From Bin5 sp965208965 (GTDB lineage Bacteria; Chloroflexota; Anaerolineae; Caldilineales; Caldilineaceae): DNA of 64,000 nucleotides. Shown one piece after another: positions 54,297 through 63,988 of this stretch. The stretch's first letter is position 1; the number at the start of each line of letters is the position of its first letter. The position numbers and the translations under genes were made by a program. Location: positions 4,154,001 through 4,218,000 of the forward strand of contig OZ242384.1 of the NCBI GenBank assembly GCA_965208965.1. Direction: 5' to 3'. Under the pieces are notes generated by a model that saw nothing but the letters and a program-made list of their open reading frames with translations, did no database searches and was not told the DNA's origin.

Positions 54297-55607
54297 TCAT
54301 TGCGATCGGGCAACGTGCGCGCCAATGTCGGAGCGCCATACAGCGCCTTTAAAGTGAATCTGATCGACTGCCCCGTAGGCGCTTCGGACGGCGGTCCTGA
54401 AATCCTCTCCGGTTGCGGTGACGGAGAGTACGCGTCCGCCGTCGGTCAGAACAATCTTGGCGTCCTCCTCGCCAGAACCGACGCTGGCGTCTTCGACCGT
54501 GGTCCCGGCGTGGAATACAAGAGTGCCTCCGGGCGCCAATCCTTCAGGAAGGCCGGTTATGGGCTTTCCGGTCTCGTAGCTATCCGGATAGCCTTCTGAG
54601 GCCATCACTACTGTCACGGCCGATTCCGAAGACCAAACGGGCTCTTGCCCAGCCAGGCTGCCGTTGGCGCAGGCCAACAGGAGTTCCACGAGATCGCTCT
54701 CAAGTAAGGGCAAGATTACCTGGGCTTCAGGATCACCGAAGCGGCAATTGAACTCCAGGACCATGGGACCACTGTCGGTCAGCATCAACCCTGCATAGAG
54801 GACACCGTGGTAGGGAGCGCCTTCCGAAGCCATTCCAGACATGGTGGGACGAAGAACCTGGTGTTCGATGGTGTCCAAGATCTCACTGGTGGCCAGCGGG
54901 GAGGGCGAAAAAGCTCCCATCCCTCCCGTATTTGGCCCCAGGTCTCCATCCAGCAGGCGCTTGTGATCCTGCGCGGCCGGCGCCAGACGAATGTTTTCGC
55001 CGTCGCAGAAGGCCAGCACGGAGAGCTCGGGGCCCTGCAGACGTTCCTCAACCAGGACGGTTGTGCCTGCGTCGCCAAAGCGCCGATGTACCATCATTGC
55101 AATCAGTTGTTCTACAGCCTCTTCCTGACTCTCAGGTAGAAGAACGCCTTTGCCGGCTGCCAGTCCACTGGCCTTGAGGACGGGCAAATCGTCCAGTCCG
55201 ACGACAAAGTCCGCCGCGTCTTCGAAATCCGAAAAGACTTGGGCCCAGCCGGTAGGAATCCCATGCCGGTTCATGAAGTCCTTCGAGAAGGCCTTGGAGC
55301 CTTCCAGCCGGGCGGCGGCTCTGCTGGGGCCGAAAATCATCAGTCCGTCACTGGCAAAATCGTCGACGACTCCGGCTACCAAAGGCACCTCCGGTCCTAC
55401 TACGGTCAACTCGACCCTATTGTCGCGAGCGAAAAGCCGTAACCCTTGCAGGTCGTCTTCTGCGATGGGGACATTTGTGCAACCGGGTATCCCTGCTGTG
55501 CCCCCGTTCCCCGGAGCTGCATATATGTGGCTGACAGAGAGGGAGTCCGCCAACTTCCAAGCCAGTACATGCTCTCTGGCGCCAGAACCTATCAGGAGAA
55601 TGTTCAT
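54297..55607 (-). CDS. purD: Phosphoribosylamine-glycine ligase
   Basis: GAR synthetase catalyses the second step of purine synthesis. The 436 residues have the N-terminal LIGSGAREHVLAWKL, the VVGPEVPLVAGVVDDF segment near residue 71, the ATP-grasp region LKASGLAAGKGVLLPES near 145, GPELSVLAFCDG near 187 and FNCRFGDPEAQVILPLLES near 290. The length is normal. It is the last purine gene of the leftward cluster. Confidence 0.95.
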   Translation of the reverse strand: MNILLIGSGAREHVLAWKLADSLSVSHIYAAPGNGGTAGIPGCTNVPIAEDDLQGLRLFARDNRVELTVVGPEVPLVAGVVDDFASDGLMIFGPSRAAARLEGSKAFSKDFMNRHGIPTGWAQVFSDFEDAADFVVGLDDLPVLKASGLAAGKGVLLPESQEEAVEQLIAMMVHRRFGDAGTTVLVEERLQGPELSVLAFCDGENIRLAPAAQDHKRLLDGDLGPNTGGMGAFSPSPLATSEILDTIEHQVLRPTMSGMASEGAPYHGVLYAGLMLTDSGPMVLEFNCRFGDPEAQVILPLLESDLVELLLACANGSLAGQEPVWSSESAVTVVMASEGYPDSYETGKPITGLPEGLAPGGTLVFHAGTTVEDASVGSGEEDAKIVLTDGGRVLSVTATGEDFRTAVRSAYGAVDQIHFKGAVWRSDIGAHVARSQ

Positions 55608-55707
55608 GCGACTTTCATGGGATGACTGAACGTGAGAAGAGGAGGTTGCAAAATGAGTGAGGAAAGAGAGTGTTTGAGCGGTTCTCGGTCCGGAAAGGAC
55701 ACACCAG

Positions 55708-57132
55708 TCAATTGCCTAATACGCCCGCGAATCTCTCTTTCTCCTTCAGTTCCAGTTCCATTTCCAGCAGTGGCGTCTCGAATGGGTAGTTACCGGTGAA
55801 ACAGGCGTTGCAATAGCCGTCCTGCGCCCGCAGCGTATTCATCATGCCTTCAACGCTGAGGTAGTATAAAGAGTCGACTCCGATGTAGTCCTTGATTTCT
55901 TCAAGATTCTTATGCGCCGCTATCAGCTCCGACTGGCTCGCCATGTCGACGCCCATGAAGCAGGGGAACCGGATGGGCGGACAGGCGACTCGCATGTGAA
56001 CTTCTGCCGCGCCGGCATCGCGCAGGAGCTGCACTAGAGGTCCGCTTGTATTTCCTCGTACGATTGAGTCGTCCACCAGGACCACCCGCTGGCCCCTCAG
56101 ATTTTCCGGCAAGGGGTTGAATTTCATTGACACACCGACTTTTCGTTGCCGGTCTGTGGGCTGGATGAAAGTGCGGCCGATGTAGCGGCTCTTTATCAGC
56201 CCCTCGCTATAGTCGATGCCACTTTCCTGTGCGAAACCGATGGCGTGAGGCGTGCCGCTGTCGGGCACGGGAACAACGATATCCGCCTCTAGCGGAGCCT
56301 CGCGGGCAAGCTGGCGCCCAAGGGCCTGGCGCACGCGGTGAACCAGACGGCCGCCGAGCATACTGTCCGGGCGGGCGAAGTAGATCTGTTCAAAAGTGCA
56401 GAATGCCGCCTTCTCGGCCGGCACGCCTTGCACGATGTCAAAGCCGTTCTGGTCGATGCGTACGATTTCACCCGGTTCGATTTCCTGTACGGCACGACCG
56501 CCAATCGTAGCGAAGGCGCAACTCTCTGACGCAATGGCCATGCCATTTTCAAACTCCCCCAACACAAGAGGCCGCAGGCCCCAAGGATCTCTGACGCCAT
56601 AGATGGCATCGCGGGTGAGGATAGTGAGCGAGTAGGCGCCTTCGGCAATCGTCATCATCTGGCGAATGCGCTGCAACCAGGTACCACGGGCGCCGGCCAA
56701 AAGATGGATAATCAGTTCGCTGTCGGTCGAGGTTGAAAGACCAACGCCCCGTTCCAGAAGCTCGCGGCGAAGTTTCGGGGCGTTAACCAGATTGCCGTTG
56801 TGGCCAATGGCGAGGGGGCCGTCGAGCGTTTCCAGGATGTATGGCTGTGTGTTGTTCAGTCGGGGCGATCCGGTCGTGGAATAGCGGGTATGACCGATGC
56901 CCAAGTGCCCCTGCAAATGATGTAGATTGTCTTCATTAAAGACTTGAGAAACGAGTCCCAGCCCCTTATGGATGTGGGCAGTCTTGCCGTCGCATGTGGC
57001 GATTCCCGCGGCCTCTTGACCTCGATGCTGCAGAGCGTAAATGGCGAAGTATGCGAGCCGGGCGATGTCTATCCCTGGCGCACTGATGCCAAAGACGCCG
57101 CATGCTTCACGGGGCGAATCGAACGGAGGCAT
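55708..57132 (-). CDS. purF: Amidophosphoribosyltransferase
   Basis: PurF catalyses the first committed purine step, making phosphoribosylamine from PRPP and glutamine. Its 474 residues start MPPFDSPREACGVFG. Cys11 is the glutaminase nucleophile and would be exposed by removal of a ten-residue propeptide. HRGQEAAGI, GIGHTRYSTTGS and the PRPP-binding loop VVLVDDSIVRGNT near residue 350 are conserved. A Cys-containing C-terminal region (GYCNACFTGNYPF) resembles the iron-sulfur/propeptide type found in Bacillus. Confidence 0.95.
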   Translation of the reverse strand: MPPFDSPREACGVFGISAPGIDIARLAYFAIYALQHRGQEAAGIATCDGKTAHIHKGLGLVSQVFNEDNLHHLQGHLGIGHTRYSTTGSPRLNNTQPYILETLDGPLAIGHNGNLVNAPKLRRELLERGVGLSTSTDSELIIHLLAGARGTWLQRIRQMMTIAEGAYSLTILTRDAIYGVRDPWGLRPLVLGEFENGMAIASESCAFATIGGRAVQEIEPGEIVRIDQNGFDIVQGVPAEKAAFCTFEQIYFARPDSMLGGRLVHRVRQALGRQLAREAPLEADIVVPVPDSGTPHAIGFAQESGIDYSEGLIKSRYIGRTFIQPTDRQRKVGVSMKFNPLPENLRGQRVVLVDDSIVRGNTSGPLVQLLRDAGAAEVHMRVACPPIRFPCFMGVDMASQSELIAAHKNLEEIKDYIGVDSLYYLSVEGMMNTLRAQDGYCNACFTGNYPFETPLLEMELELKEKERFAGVLGN

Positions 57133-57232
57133 ATTAGCAGCTCCTAGACTTACCGTAGGCGTTCAGGCCGGAATAACGCACACACAGAATCCGCTCAGGT
57201 CGGGCCATCCCTTCCGGCGCCAGTCTCACGAC

Positions 57233-58432
57233 TCAAATGCGCTGTAAAGCAGCGCGCGCTACGAGTCCTTTTTCCAAGGCCGCATCGGTCGTTTCTGCCG
57301 TCACGGTCAGGTGGCCCATCTTGCGACCGGGTCGCGGTTCGTGTTTTCCGTACAGGTGCAGCTTTGCATCGGAAACCGTCAGCAGCGCTTGCCAATCCGG
57401 TTCACCATTATGCCAGAGATCACCGAGGAGATTCAACATGGCAGCCGGTCGCAACATCTCGGTTGACCCGGGCCCAAGCCCGGAAACTGTTCTCAACTGC
57501 TGCTCAAACTGGCTTGTCACGGCGCCTTCGATCGTCCAGTGGCCGGAGTTGTGGGGCCGAGGCGCAATCTCGTTGATCAGGAGACGACCGGTTGATGCCG
57601 ACTCTGAAGACTGCACATCTCTGTCGGCCCGGGACTTCGGCAGGAGAAAGAATTCGATGCAGAGAACTCCTACCAGTTCGAGATGTTCGCACAACCGACG
57701 GGCCAACTTCTCAGCTTCGCGGGCAACGGACGGCTCTACTTCTGCCGGCGCGATCGTAGTATCCAGTATGTGGTTGACGTGGCGGTTCTCGACCAGAGGG
57801 TATGCTGCAAAGTCTCCATTTACGCCCCGAGCCGCCACCATCGACAGTTCTCGCTCAAAGTCCACGTGAGCCTCTAGCACACATGCGTGGCCGCCAAGTG
57901 TCAGCCACGCGGAGCTCAATCTCACACCAGGTTCTATGCGGGTCTGTCCTTTACCATCATAACCGAATGCAGCCGTTTTGAGAATGGCGGGACAACCAAT
58001 CTCCCGGACGGCCTCTTCCAAATCGGCAGAATCTTCTACGAAGCGAAACGGGGTGACAGGGAGCCCAGCCTGGCGGAGCATAGATTTTTCGCGCAGGCGG
58101 TTTTGGGCAGCGTGGAGAATGGCACCGGAAGGGCGCACGGGCACATCTTCTTCTGCCGCAATCTCCGCCACAAGGGAAGGGACGTTCTCAAACTCGAACG
58201 TCAGGGCATCTACGGTCTTGGCAAAGGCCCGTACCGCTGCGCGGTCGTCGTAGGCGGCGGCGAACTCCGAGTCGGCAATCTGACCGGTGGGGCTGCTGCT
58301 TTCGGGCGAAAATGTATGAAGACGATAGCCCATTCTACGGGCCTCCATCGCCAGCATCCGTCCCAATTGCCCGCTGCCAAAAACGCCTATCGTTGAGCCG
58401 GGAGACAGCGGGGTCCGACGCGATTGAGCCAC
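57233..58432 (-). CDS. purK: N5-carboxyaminoimidazole ribonucleotide synthase
   Basis: PurK is an ATP-grasp enzyme that carboxylates AIR with bicarbonate. The 399 residues include IGVFGSGQLGRMLAMEARRM near residue 14, LTFEFENVPSLV near 75, LKTAAFGYDGKGQTRI near 150 and INEIAPRPHNSGHWTIEGA near 290, all typical. The start lies four bases after the purE stop, so the two are translated from one message. Confidence 0.94.
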   Translation of the reverse strand: MAQSRRTPLSPGSTIGVFGSGQLGRMLAMEARRMGYRLHTFSPESSSPTGQIADSEFAAAYDDRAAVRAFAKTVDALTFEFENVPSLVAEIAAEEDVPVRPSGAILHAAQNRLREKSMLRQAGLPVTPFRFVEDSADLEEAVREIGCPAILKTAAFGYDGKGQTRIEPGVRLSSAWLTLGGHACVLEAHVDFERELSMVAARGVNGDFAAYPLVENRHVNHILDTTIAPAEVEPSVAREAEKLARRLCEHLELVGVLCIEFFLLPKSRADRDVQSSESASTGRLLINEIAPRPHNSGHWTIEGAVTSQFEQQLRTVSGLGPGSTEMLRPAAMLNLLGDLWHNGEPDWQALLTVSDAKLHLYGKHEPRPGRKMGHLTVTAETTDAALEKGLVARAALQRI

Positions 58433-58436
58433 CGGG

Positions 58437-58946
58437 CTACTCCTTCTCTCCCAGACGGATTTCCATCACCTGTTGGGCTCGCGACTCTCGAAATCCCTGA
58501 AGTTGGGCGCGCAGTTCAGGCCGGGTAGCACCCAGTATCGAAATGGCAAGCAGGGCCGCGTTGACTGCGCCCGCTCTTCCAATGGCCATCGTAGCGACAG
58601 GTACACCTGCCGGCATCTGCACAATGGAGAGGAGCGAATCGATGCCGTTCAGGGCTTGGCTCTGAACAGGCACACCGATGACTGGCAGAAGAGTATGGCC
58701 GGCTACCATTCCCGGCAGGTGGGCCGCTCCGCCTGCGCCGGCGATGATCACCTCAAGGCCGCGCGAAGCTGCGCTGCCGGCGTATTCGCTCATCCAATCG
58801 GGTGTACGGTGGGCAGATACAACCCGACACTCATGGGGCAGGTCGAACTCGGCCAATGTTTCAGACGCGAACCTCATACACCGCTCCCAGTCGGAGTCGC
58901 TGCCCATTATCACGCCTACAAGTGGGGCACTTTCTGAGGAATTCAC
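58437..58946 (-). CDS. purE: N5-CAIR mutase
   Basis: PurE (class I) rearranges N5-CAIR to CAIR, working with PurK. The 169 residues carry VGVIMGSDSDWERC near residue 9, the VVSAHRTPDWM segment with the catalytic His near 45, and AGAGGAAHLPGMVAGHTLLPVIGVP-type loops near 70-90 (glycine loop AGAGGAAHLPGM). The start is ATG 58946. The first residues MNSSESAPL are a short extension. Confidence 0.94.
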   Translation of the reverse strand: MNSSESAPLVGVIMGSDSDWERCMRFASETLAEFDLPHECRVVSAHRTPDWMSEYAGSAASRGLEVIIAGAGGAAHLPGMVAGHTLLPVIGVPVQSQALNGIDSLLSIVQMPAGVPVATMAIGRAGAVNAALLAISILGATRPELRAQLQGFRESRAQQVMEIRLGEKE

Positions 58947-58975
58947 CGCCTGTTGCTCCGGTCTCCCAAACAGCC

Positions 58976-59965
58976 TTAGTGATGTCCGAAACGCGAATGG
59001 AGACTGTCTGCCACCCGGTCGGCCACCGGCATCTCACCCGCTACGAATGTGCGGCCGGTCAATAGCTCGTAGCAGCCGATGTAACGCTTGCTGGCTTGCA
59101 TGGCCAGGTCGGCGGCCAGAGGCGGCGGTGGTCCGTCGCCAATGTAGCCCCTTTCCGCATAGGCCAAACGCACGAACTCCTTATCATAGTTCTCCGGTTC
59201 CTGGAGCCCCATGCCATTGTCTTCTTTTTGCGCGCTGCCGTCGAGGACCCTTTCGTAGCTCGTCTCCGTCCAGAACCTGCTGGAATCGGGGGTATGGACC
59301 TCGTCAATCAGGAGAAGCTCGCCGTCGTCTGCCAGACCGAACTCATACTTGGTGTCGACCAGGAGAAGTCCCCCTCGCGCGGCGGTCTTCTGCCCGCGAG
59401 CGAACAGGGCCAGCGCAGCGTCACAGACTCGTTCCCAAAGTTTTTCTTCCACCAATCCCTTTTCCACGATTTCTCTGCTCGTTATCAGTTCGTCGTGTTC
59501 GCCCTCCCCGGCCTTTGTAGTGGGTGTGATGATCGGTTGAGGAAGCCGTTCATTCTTGCTCATGCCATCCGGAAATTCCATGCCATAGATGAGCCGCTCA
59601 CCCTGGCTGTATTGGTACCAGAGACTGGTCTTAGTAACCCCTGAAATGTGCCCGCGTACGACCACCTCTACCGGAAGAGGACGACAGTTCCTGCCAATCG
59701 TCACATTCGGGTCGGGCGACTCGAGAAAGTGATTGGCGACGATATCGCGCGTCTCATCGAACCAGAATTGGGCAAGTTGATTGAGCACCTGCCCCTTGAA
59801 TGGGACCAGTCCCAGGATGTGGTCGAAGGCGGAGAGTCGATCAGTAGTAATGATGATGAGCTGACCGTTCCGCTGGTAAATGTCGCGTACTTTGCCGCTG
59901 CGCTTGGGACCGAGAAAGTCCAGGTCCAGACCGGGGAAAGTCTGCTTCAGCAAACCGGTGTCCAT
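58976..59965 (-). CDS. purC: SAICAR synthetase
   Basis: This enzyme joins aspartate to CAIR. It has 329 residues. KRSGKVRDIYQRNGQLIIIT near residue 18 is the nucleotide loop. SAFDHILGLVPFKGQVLNQL, VVRGHISGVTKTSLWYQYSQG near 115 and LLLVDTKYEFGLADDGELLLIDEVHTPDSSRF near 195-226 are hallmarks (for example VDTKYEFG). The length fits the longer PurC subgroup. ATG 59965 is preferred because GGAGAAGGA precedes it; ATGs further upstream would overlap purQ. Confidence 0.93.
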   Translation of the reverse strand: MDTGLLKQTFPGLDLDFLGPKRSGKVRDIYQRNGQLIIITTDRLSAFDHILGLVPFKGQVLNQLAQFWFDETRDIVANHFLESPDPNVTIGRNCRPLPVEVVVRGHISGVTKTSLWYQYSQGERLIYGMEFPDGMSKNERLPQPIITPTTKAGEGEHDELITSREIVEKGLVEEKLWERVCDAALALFARGQKTAARGGLLLVDTKYEFGLADDGELLLIDEVHTPDSSRFWTETSYERVLDGSAQKEDNGMGLQEPENYDKEFVRLAYAERGYIGDGPPPPLAADLAMQASKRYIGCYELLTGRTFVAGEMPVADRVADSLHSRFGHH

Positions 59966-60014
59966 TTTGTCCTTCTCCATGATCGGTATGGCTTCGAGCC
60001 CTTCGAAGCAGGCG

Positions 60015-60821
60015 CTAATGTCCGGCGGCGCTTGCAATCATGGCTCGAAACAGGGAAAGTCCGAGCCCTTTGCCATCGGCGAAAGGATTCTGGATAGGGT
60101 CGACGTGGTCCTCCGGATGGGGCATCAGGCCGACTACGTTTCCGGCTCGATTGCAGATACCGGCGATGTCGGCGACAGACCCGTTTGGATTGAGCGGGTA
60201 GCGCCCGTCCGCTCGCTTTCCGTTCGAATCCACGTAGCGAAAAGCCACCAGCCCATCCTCTTCCAAGTGCTCCAGCGCCTCATTATCGGCAACTTGAAAA
60301 TTGCCCTCTCCATGGGCAACCGGGCAAAAGACCGGTTCTTCTATCTGTGCCAGGCAACTGGCACGCGTTCCCTTCTCCACGGCCAGATGAACCCACCGAC
60401 ACTCAAAACGCTCGCGGACGTTGTGGGTCAGTGTGACGTCTCGTCGCCGGAACGCATGTCGACCTTCTGACCGGCGCGCGTTGTCGTCAGCAGCGCCCGG
60501 CAAATGGCCCGCCTTGACCAGGGACTGAAAGCCGTTGCAGATGCCCAAGACCGGCTTACCGTTCTCGATGAATTCCGTCAACTCTTCGTGGAAGAAGACA
60601 TGGAGATCCAGGGCCTGACGTACCCCAGCTCCGAGGGCATCGCCGTAGGAAAACCCTCCCGGCAGAATCAGCATGCCATAGTCTGAGAAGCGCCGGCTTC
60701 CTGCCCGCAACTGATTGATGTGCACGATGTGGGGTGAGGCGCCTGCAAGTTCACAGGCTCGCGCCGCCTCAGCATCACGGTTGGCGCCGGTGGCGTGCAG
60801 GATCATGACGGGCAGGTTCAT
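60015..60821 (-). CDS. purQ: FGAM synthase glutaminase subunit
   Basis: PurQ is a class I glutaminase that passes ammonia to PurL. The 268 residues have LPGGFSYGDALGAG near residue 54, the nucleophile Cys in VLGICNGFQSLVKAGHLPG near 95, and the catalytic His and Glu in GLMPHPEDHVD near the C-terminus. The start MNLPVMILHATGANRD is typical and lies about 50 bases after the purL stop. Confidence 0.94.
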   Translation of the reverse strand: MNLPVMILHATGANRDAEAARACELAGASPHIVHINQLRAGSRRFSDYGMLILPGGFSYGDALGAGVRQALDLHVFFHEELTEFIENGKPVLGICNGFQSLVKAGHLPGAADDNARRSEGRHAFRRRDVTLTHNVRERFECRWVHLAVEKGTRASCLAQIEEPVFCPVAHGEGNFQVADNEALEHLEEDGLVAFRYVDSNGKRADGRYPLNPNGSVADIAGICNRAGNVVGLMPHPEDHVDPIQNPFADGKGLGLSLFRAMIASAAGH

Positions 60822-60873
60822 TGCGTTCCCAATTGGGGGCGGATTCGAGAAAGAGACATGAAAAGCGAGTATA

Positions 60874-63795
60874 TCATTCAGCGTCAGCCCCTTTCCAGGC
60901 TGAAACGATTTCCTCAATCGATATGGTGAAGATGGGCTGCCGATTCCGGGTCCAGGTCAGCTGTCCGGATTCGGTGACCTCTCCGATAAACGCAATTGGC
61001 AGGTCGGAGAGGATCTCATCCAGAGCGGCCCTGTCAGAGGGGGCCACTTCGAGCAAGAGACGACCGTTGGTTTCGCTAAAAAGTGGGACAAGGGGATGTG
61101 AAAAGCCGTTCCCAATTGCGGCCGAAATGTCCACTGTGGCCCCCAGGCGGCCGCCAAGGCACATTTCTGACAGTGCCACCGCCAGGCCGCCTTCGCTAAG
61201 GTCGTGGCAACTCTGGATCAATCCTGCCTGCATTGCTGCATGAACGGCCCGATAGCGTTTGAGCGGCTCTTCGGGTAAGGACGGCGGGTCTCCGCCATTC
61301 CAGCCCAACAACTGGCCAAGGAGAGATCCTCCAAGTTCCTCACGAGTTTCCCCCAACAAGAAGATGCAGTTGCCAGGCTGCTTAAAGTGGGACGTGCAGG
61401 CGCGGCGCATGTCGGGCACTATGCCGATGGCCGAAATGAGAAGTGTCCCCGGGATGGGCTGGCCTTCGAATTCATTGAAGAGGCTGTCCTTGCCGGAAAT
61501 GTAGGGGGCATTGTAAGTGACGGCGGCGTCGTAGCATCCCTGGCAGGCACGCACCAGCGCGCCTAGTCGATCCGGAAAAGTGGGGTTGCCCCAACAGAAG
61601 TTATCCAGCAGCGCGATTCGGTCCGGGTCCGCGCCGACGGAAACGGCGTTGCGAAATGCTTCGTCGACTGCGCTGACTGCCATTGCGTAGCAGTCTCGCT
61701 TTCCCAAGAGTGGGTTTATCCCTGCGCTGAGGGAGAAGGCGCGCTCGTGGCCCCAAGTGCCTAATGGCTTCAGAACAGCCGCATCTGCCGGTCCGTCCAT
61801 GTGCGGCCCGACAAACGGTCGAACGATTGTGCCGCCGCGAACTTCGTGGTCATAGGTCCGAACGATCCGTTCCTTGCTGGCCACAGTCGGATGGCTCAGC
61901 ATCCGGACGAGTATTTCCTTCTCTTTAAACTTCGGGCGGGCACGAGCCAGGACGGTCTGAAGCGATGACGGGTCCGGATCAGGCTCCTCGTTGACGGCTG
62001 TCCGGCTCGGGATGGGCAGCCCGTCATGCAGAAACGACATGGGCAGCTCGGCTGCGGCGCGGCCACCGTAGCGTACGCGCAGCCAGCCGTCACCGCTGAA
62101 ATGGCCCAGATCGCGTATCTCGACATCCCAGAGGTCGGCCAGTTCCTGCAATCGCGGGAGGTTGCCGGACGGAACTGCAAGGACCATTCTCTCCTGGGCT
62201 TCGGAAAGCCAGATTTCCCATGGCGTCAGGCCAGGATACTTGAGAGGGACATCCTGCAACTCGACGTCGGCGCCCAGCTCTTCGCCCATCTCCCCGACGG
62301 CCGAAGAGAGGCCGCCGGCCCCACAGTCGGTAATGGCATTGTAAAGGCTCTCGTCTCGAGCCGCTTCGACCAGTTCGATCAGACCCTTTTCCGTGATTGG
62401 ATCGCCGATCTGCACTGCGCTGCCTGACTCGGTATGCGTGTCCTGGGTCAGCTCGGCCGAAGAAAACGTTGCCCCATGGATGCCGTCGCGACCGGTGCGA
62501 CCTCCCAGCACTACGATGCGATCACCCTGCCGTGGTGCAGTAGGATGCGATCCCTTAGGCAGCAGCCCCACCGCGCCGCAAAAGACCAAGGGATTGCCCA
62601 GGTACCCTTCGTCGTATATGACGGCGCCATTGACGGTCGGCAGGCCCAGCTTGTTTCCGTAGTCACCGATACCTGCGACGACCCCTTCCTTGACGCGGGC
62701 AGGGTGAAGAATGCCCGCAGGGAGCTCTTGCGGGGTCAGGTCCTGAGGGCCGAAGCAGAGGACATCCGTGCAGGCGACTGGCCGGGCGGACACGGCGATT
62801 ATGTCTCGCACGACGCCGCCAATGCCGGTGTTGGCGCCGCCGAAAGGTTCGAGCGCAGAGGGATGATTGTGCGTCTCGACCTTGAACGCGAGATCGAATT
62901 GTTCGTCAAACTCGATAATGCCGGCGTCGTCGACAAATGCGGAACGCACCCAGGGGCGATTCACCTTTTCGGTCGCAGCCTGAATGTAGGTGCGCAGCAG
63001 CCCCTGGATCTCTTCAATGGAGAGGGCCTGCCCGCCCGCTGACCGCAGTGTGAAGGCTATGTTGGACTTGAACGTTTTGTGAACGCAGTGCTCGCTCCAT
63101 GTTTGGGCCAGTGTTTCCAGTTCGACGTCGGTGGGCGCGCGGCCGATTTCGTCGTAGAAGCTCTGAATCTCCTTCATCTCTTCGGTGTCAAGCGAGAGCA
63201 GCCGCTCCCGACTGCAAGCGAGCAGGTCCTCATCGTTGAGCCCTTTCAGAGAGACCTGCTCCACATGGTCCCGGGCTTCGCTGCTGTGATCAAAAAGGGG
63301 TTCGATTTCTCCTAGGCTGTAACGCTCGATCGTATCGTTGCAAAGCAGGTCTCGGGCGAGCCTGTGAAGATCGGTGGGGGAAAGGTCCCCTGTCAGGCGA
63401 AACTGCGTTGCGGTTGCAGCCTCCAAGTCGTGGATACCAAGTTCAGCGGCGCCGCGTTCCAGCACACGTGCGGCCACGTCGGTTACGCCCGGGCGAAGGG
63501 CAACCTCGATGACATGCTCGTTCGGAGTGTCTGAGTGATGAAGCTGATCGACGTCCGGACAGGGGTGAGGCTGGGATATTACCTGGGCCGATTCGGTAAC
63601 CGGATCTACCAGGAGCGAGTCACACAGCCCCTTGATCTGGTCTTTACTTGGAGGTCTAGCGGCGGGGCAGTTAAGGAAAAAGAGCTGAGTCTTGCGGCAG
63701 GACCGGAGGGAGCTGATGCCCAATCTGTGCGCGGCGGCCGCAATCCCGTGTTCGCCTGCGTCGCTATGCTTGGTGACTTCGATGCGGAAAATGTT
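60874..63795 (-). CDS. purL: FGAM synthase large subunit with N-terminal PurS-like region
   Basis: PurL makes FGAM from FGAR, ATP and ammonia from PurQ. The 973 residues are longer than stand-alone small PurL (about 730). The first 180 or so residues include two segments reminiscent of PurS (one from MNIFRIEVTK, one around HVIEVALRPGVTDVAARVLE), so the PurS function seems fused on. The catalytic part follows: SEHCVHKTFKSNI near residue 235, KVETHNHPSALEPFGGANTG near 305, TDCGAGGLSSAVGEMGEELG near 485 and the C-terminal LSEGGLAVALSEM. GTG 63795 with AGAGG before it is preferred. A GTG at 63813 abuts the upstream hairpin. Confidence 0.92.
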   Translation of the reverse strand, partial: NIFRIEVTKHSDAGEHGIAAAAHRLGISSLRSCRKTQLFFLNCPAARPPSKDQIKGLCDSLLVDPVTESAQVISQPHPCPDVDQLHHSDTPNEHVIEVALRPGVTDVAARVLERGAAELGIHDLEAATATQFRLTGDLSPTDLHRLARDLLCNDTIERYSLGEIEPLFDHSSEARDHVEQVSLKGLNDEDLLACSRERLLSLDTEEMKEIQSFYDEIGRAPTDVELETLAQTWSEHCVHKTFKSNIAFTLRSAGGQALSIEEIQGLLRTYIQAATEKVNRPWVRSAFVDDAGIIEFDEQFDLAFKVETHNHPSALEPFGGANTGIGGVVRDIIAVSARPVACTDVLCFGPQDLTPQELPAGILHPARVKEGVVAGIGDYGNKLGLPTVNGAVIYDEGYLGNPLVFCGAVGLLPKGSHPTAPRQGDRIVVLGGRTGRDGIHGATFSSAELTQDTHTESGSAVQIGDPITEKGLIELVEAARDESLYNAITDCGAGGLSSAVGEMGEELGADVELQDVPLKYPGLTPWEIWLSEAQERMVLAVPSGNLPRLQELADLWDVEIRDLGHFSGDGWLRVRYGGRAAAELPMSFLHDGLPIPSRTAVNEEPDPDPSSLQTVLARARPKFKEKEILVRMLSHPTVASKERIVRTYDHEVRGGTIVRPFVGPHMDGPADAAVLKPLGTWGHERAFSLSAGINPLLGKRDCYAMAVSAVDEAFRNAVSVGADPDRIALLDNFCWGNPTFPDRLGALVRACQGCYDAAVTYNAPYISGKDSLFNEFEGQPIPGTLLISAIGIVPDMRRACTSHFKQPGNCIFLLGETREELGGSLLGQLLGWNGGDPPSLPEEPLKRYRAVHAAMQAGLIQSCHDLSEGGLAVALSEMCLGGRLGATVDISAAIGNGFSHPLVPLFSETNGRLLLEVAPSDRAALDEILSDLPIAFIGEVTESGQLTWTRNRQPIFTISIEEIVSAWKGADAE

Positions 63796-63813
63796 CACAG
63801 CGGGCCTCTGCAC

Positions 63814-63867
63814 AAAAAAGCCCCGATGTCATTCTGTGGAGGACCACCCTATGACATTGGGCTTTTC
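63814..63867 (-). terminator. Strong terminator/attenuator hairpin between tRNA-Glu and purL
   Basis: On the minus strand AAAAGCCC-A-ATGTCAT pairs with ATGACAT-CG-GGGCTTTT around an inner GTGG/CCAC hairpin, followed by a run of T. It ends just before the purL start region, so it either terminates the tRNA-Glu transcript or attenuates the purine operon. Confidence 0.8.
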
Positions 63868-63915
63868 TGAAAACGCAGGTGCTGGACAGGCCGTCCCGAT
63901 TGGGCGGCCCTGCTG

Positions 63916-63988
63916 TACCCCCAAGGGGATTCGAACCCCTGTTGCAGGCTTGAAAGGCCTGAGTCCTAGTCCTCTAGACGATGGGGGC
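63916..63988 (-). tRNA. tRNA-Glu (TTC)
   Basis: Anticodon TTC in CAGGC-CTTTCAA-GCCTG. Acceptor GCCCCCA/TGGGGGT (a G1:U72 wobble closes the stem) with A discriminator. T arm AGGGGTTCGAATCCCCT. No encoded CCA. It lies upstream of purL on the same strand. Confidence 0.92.
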
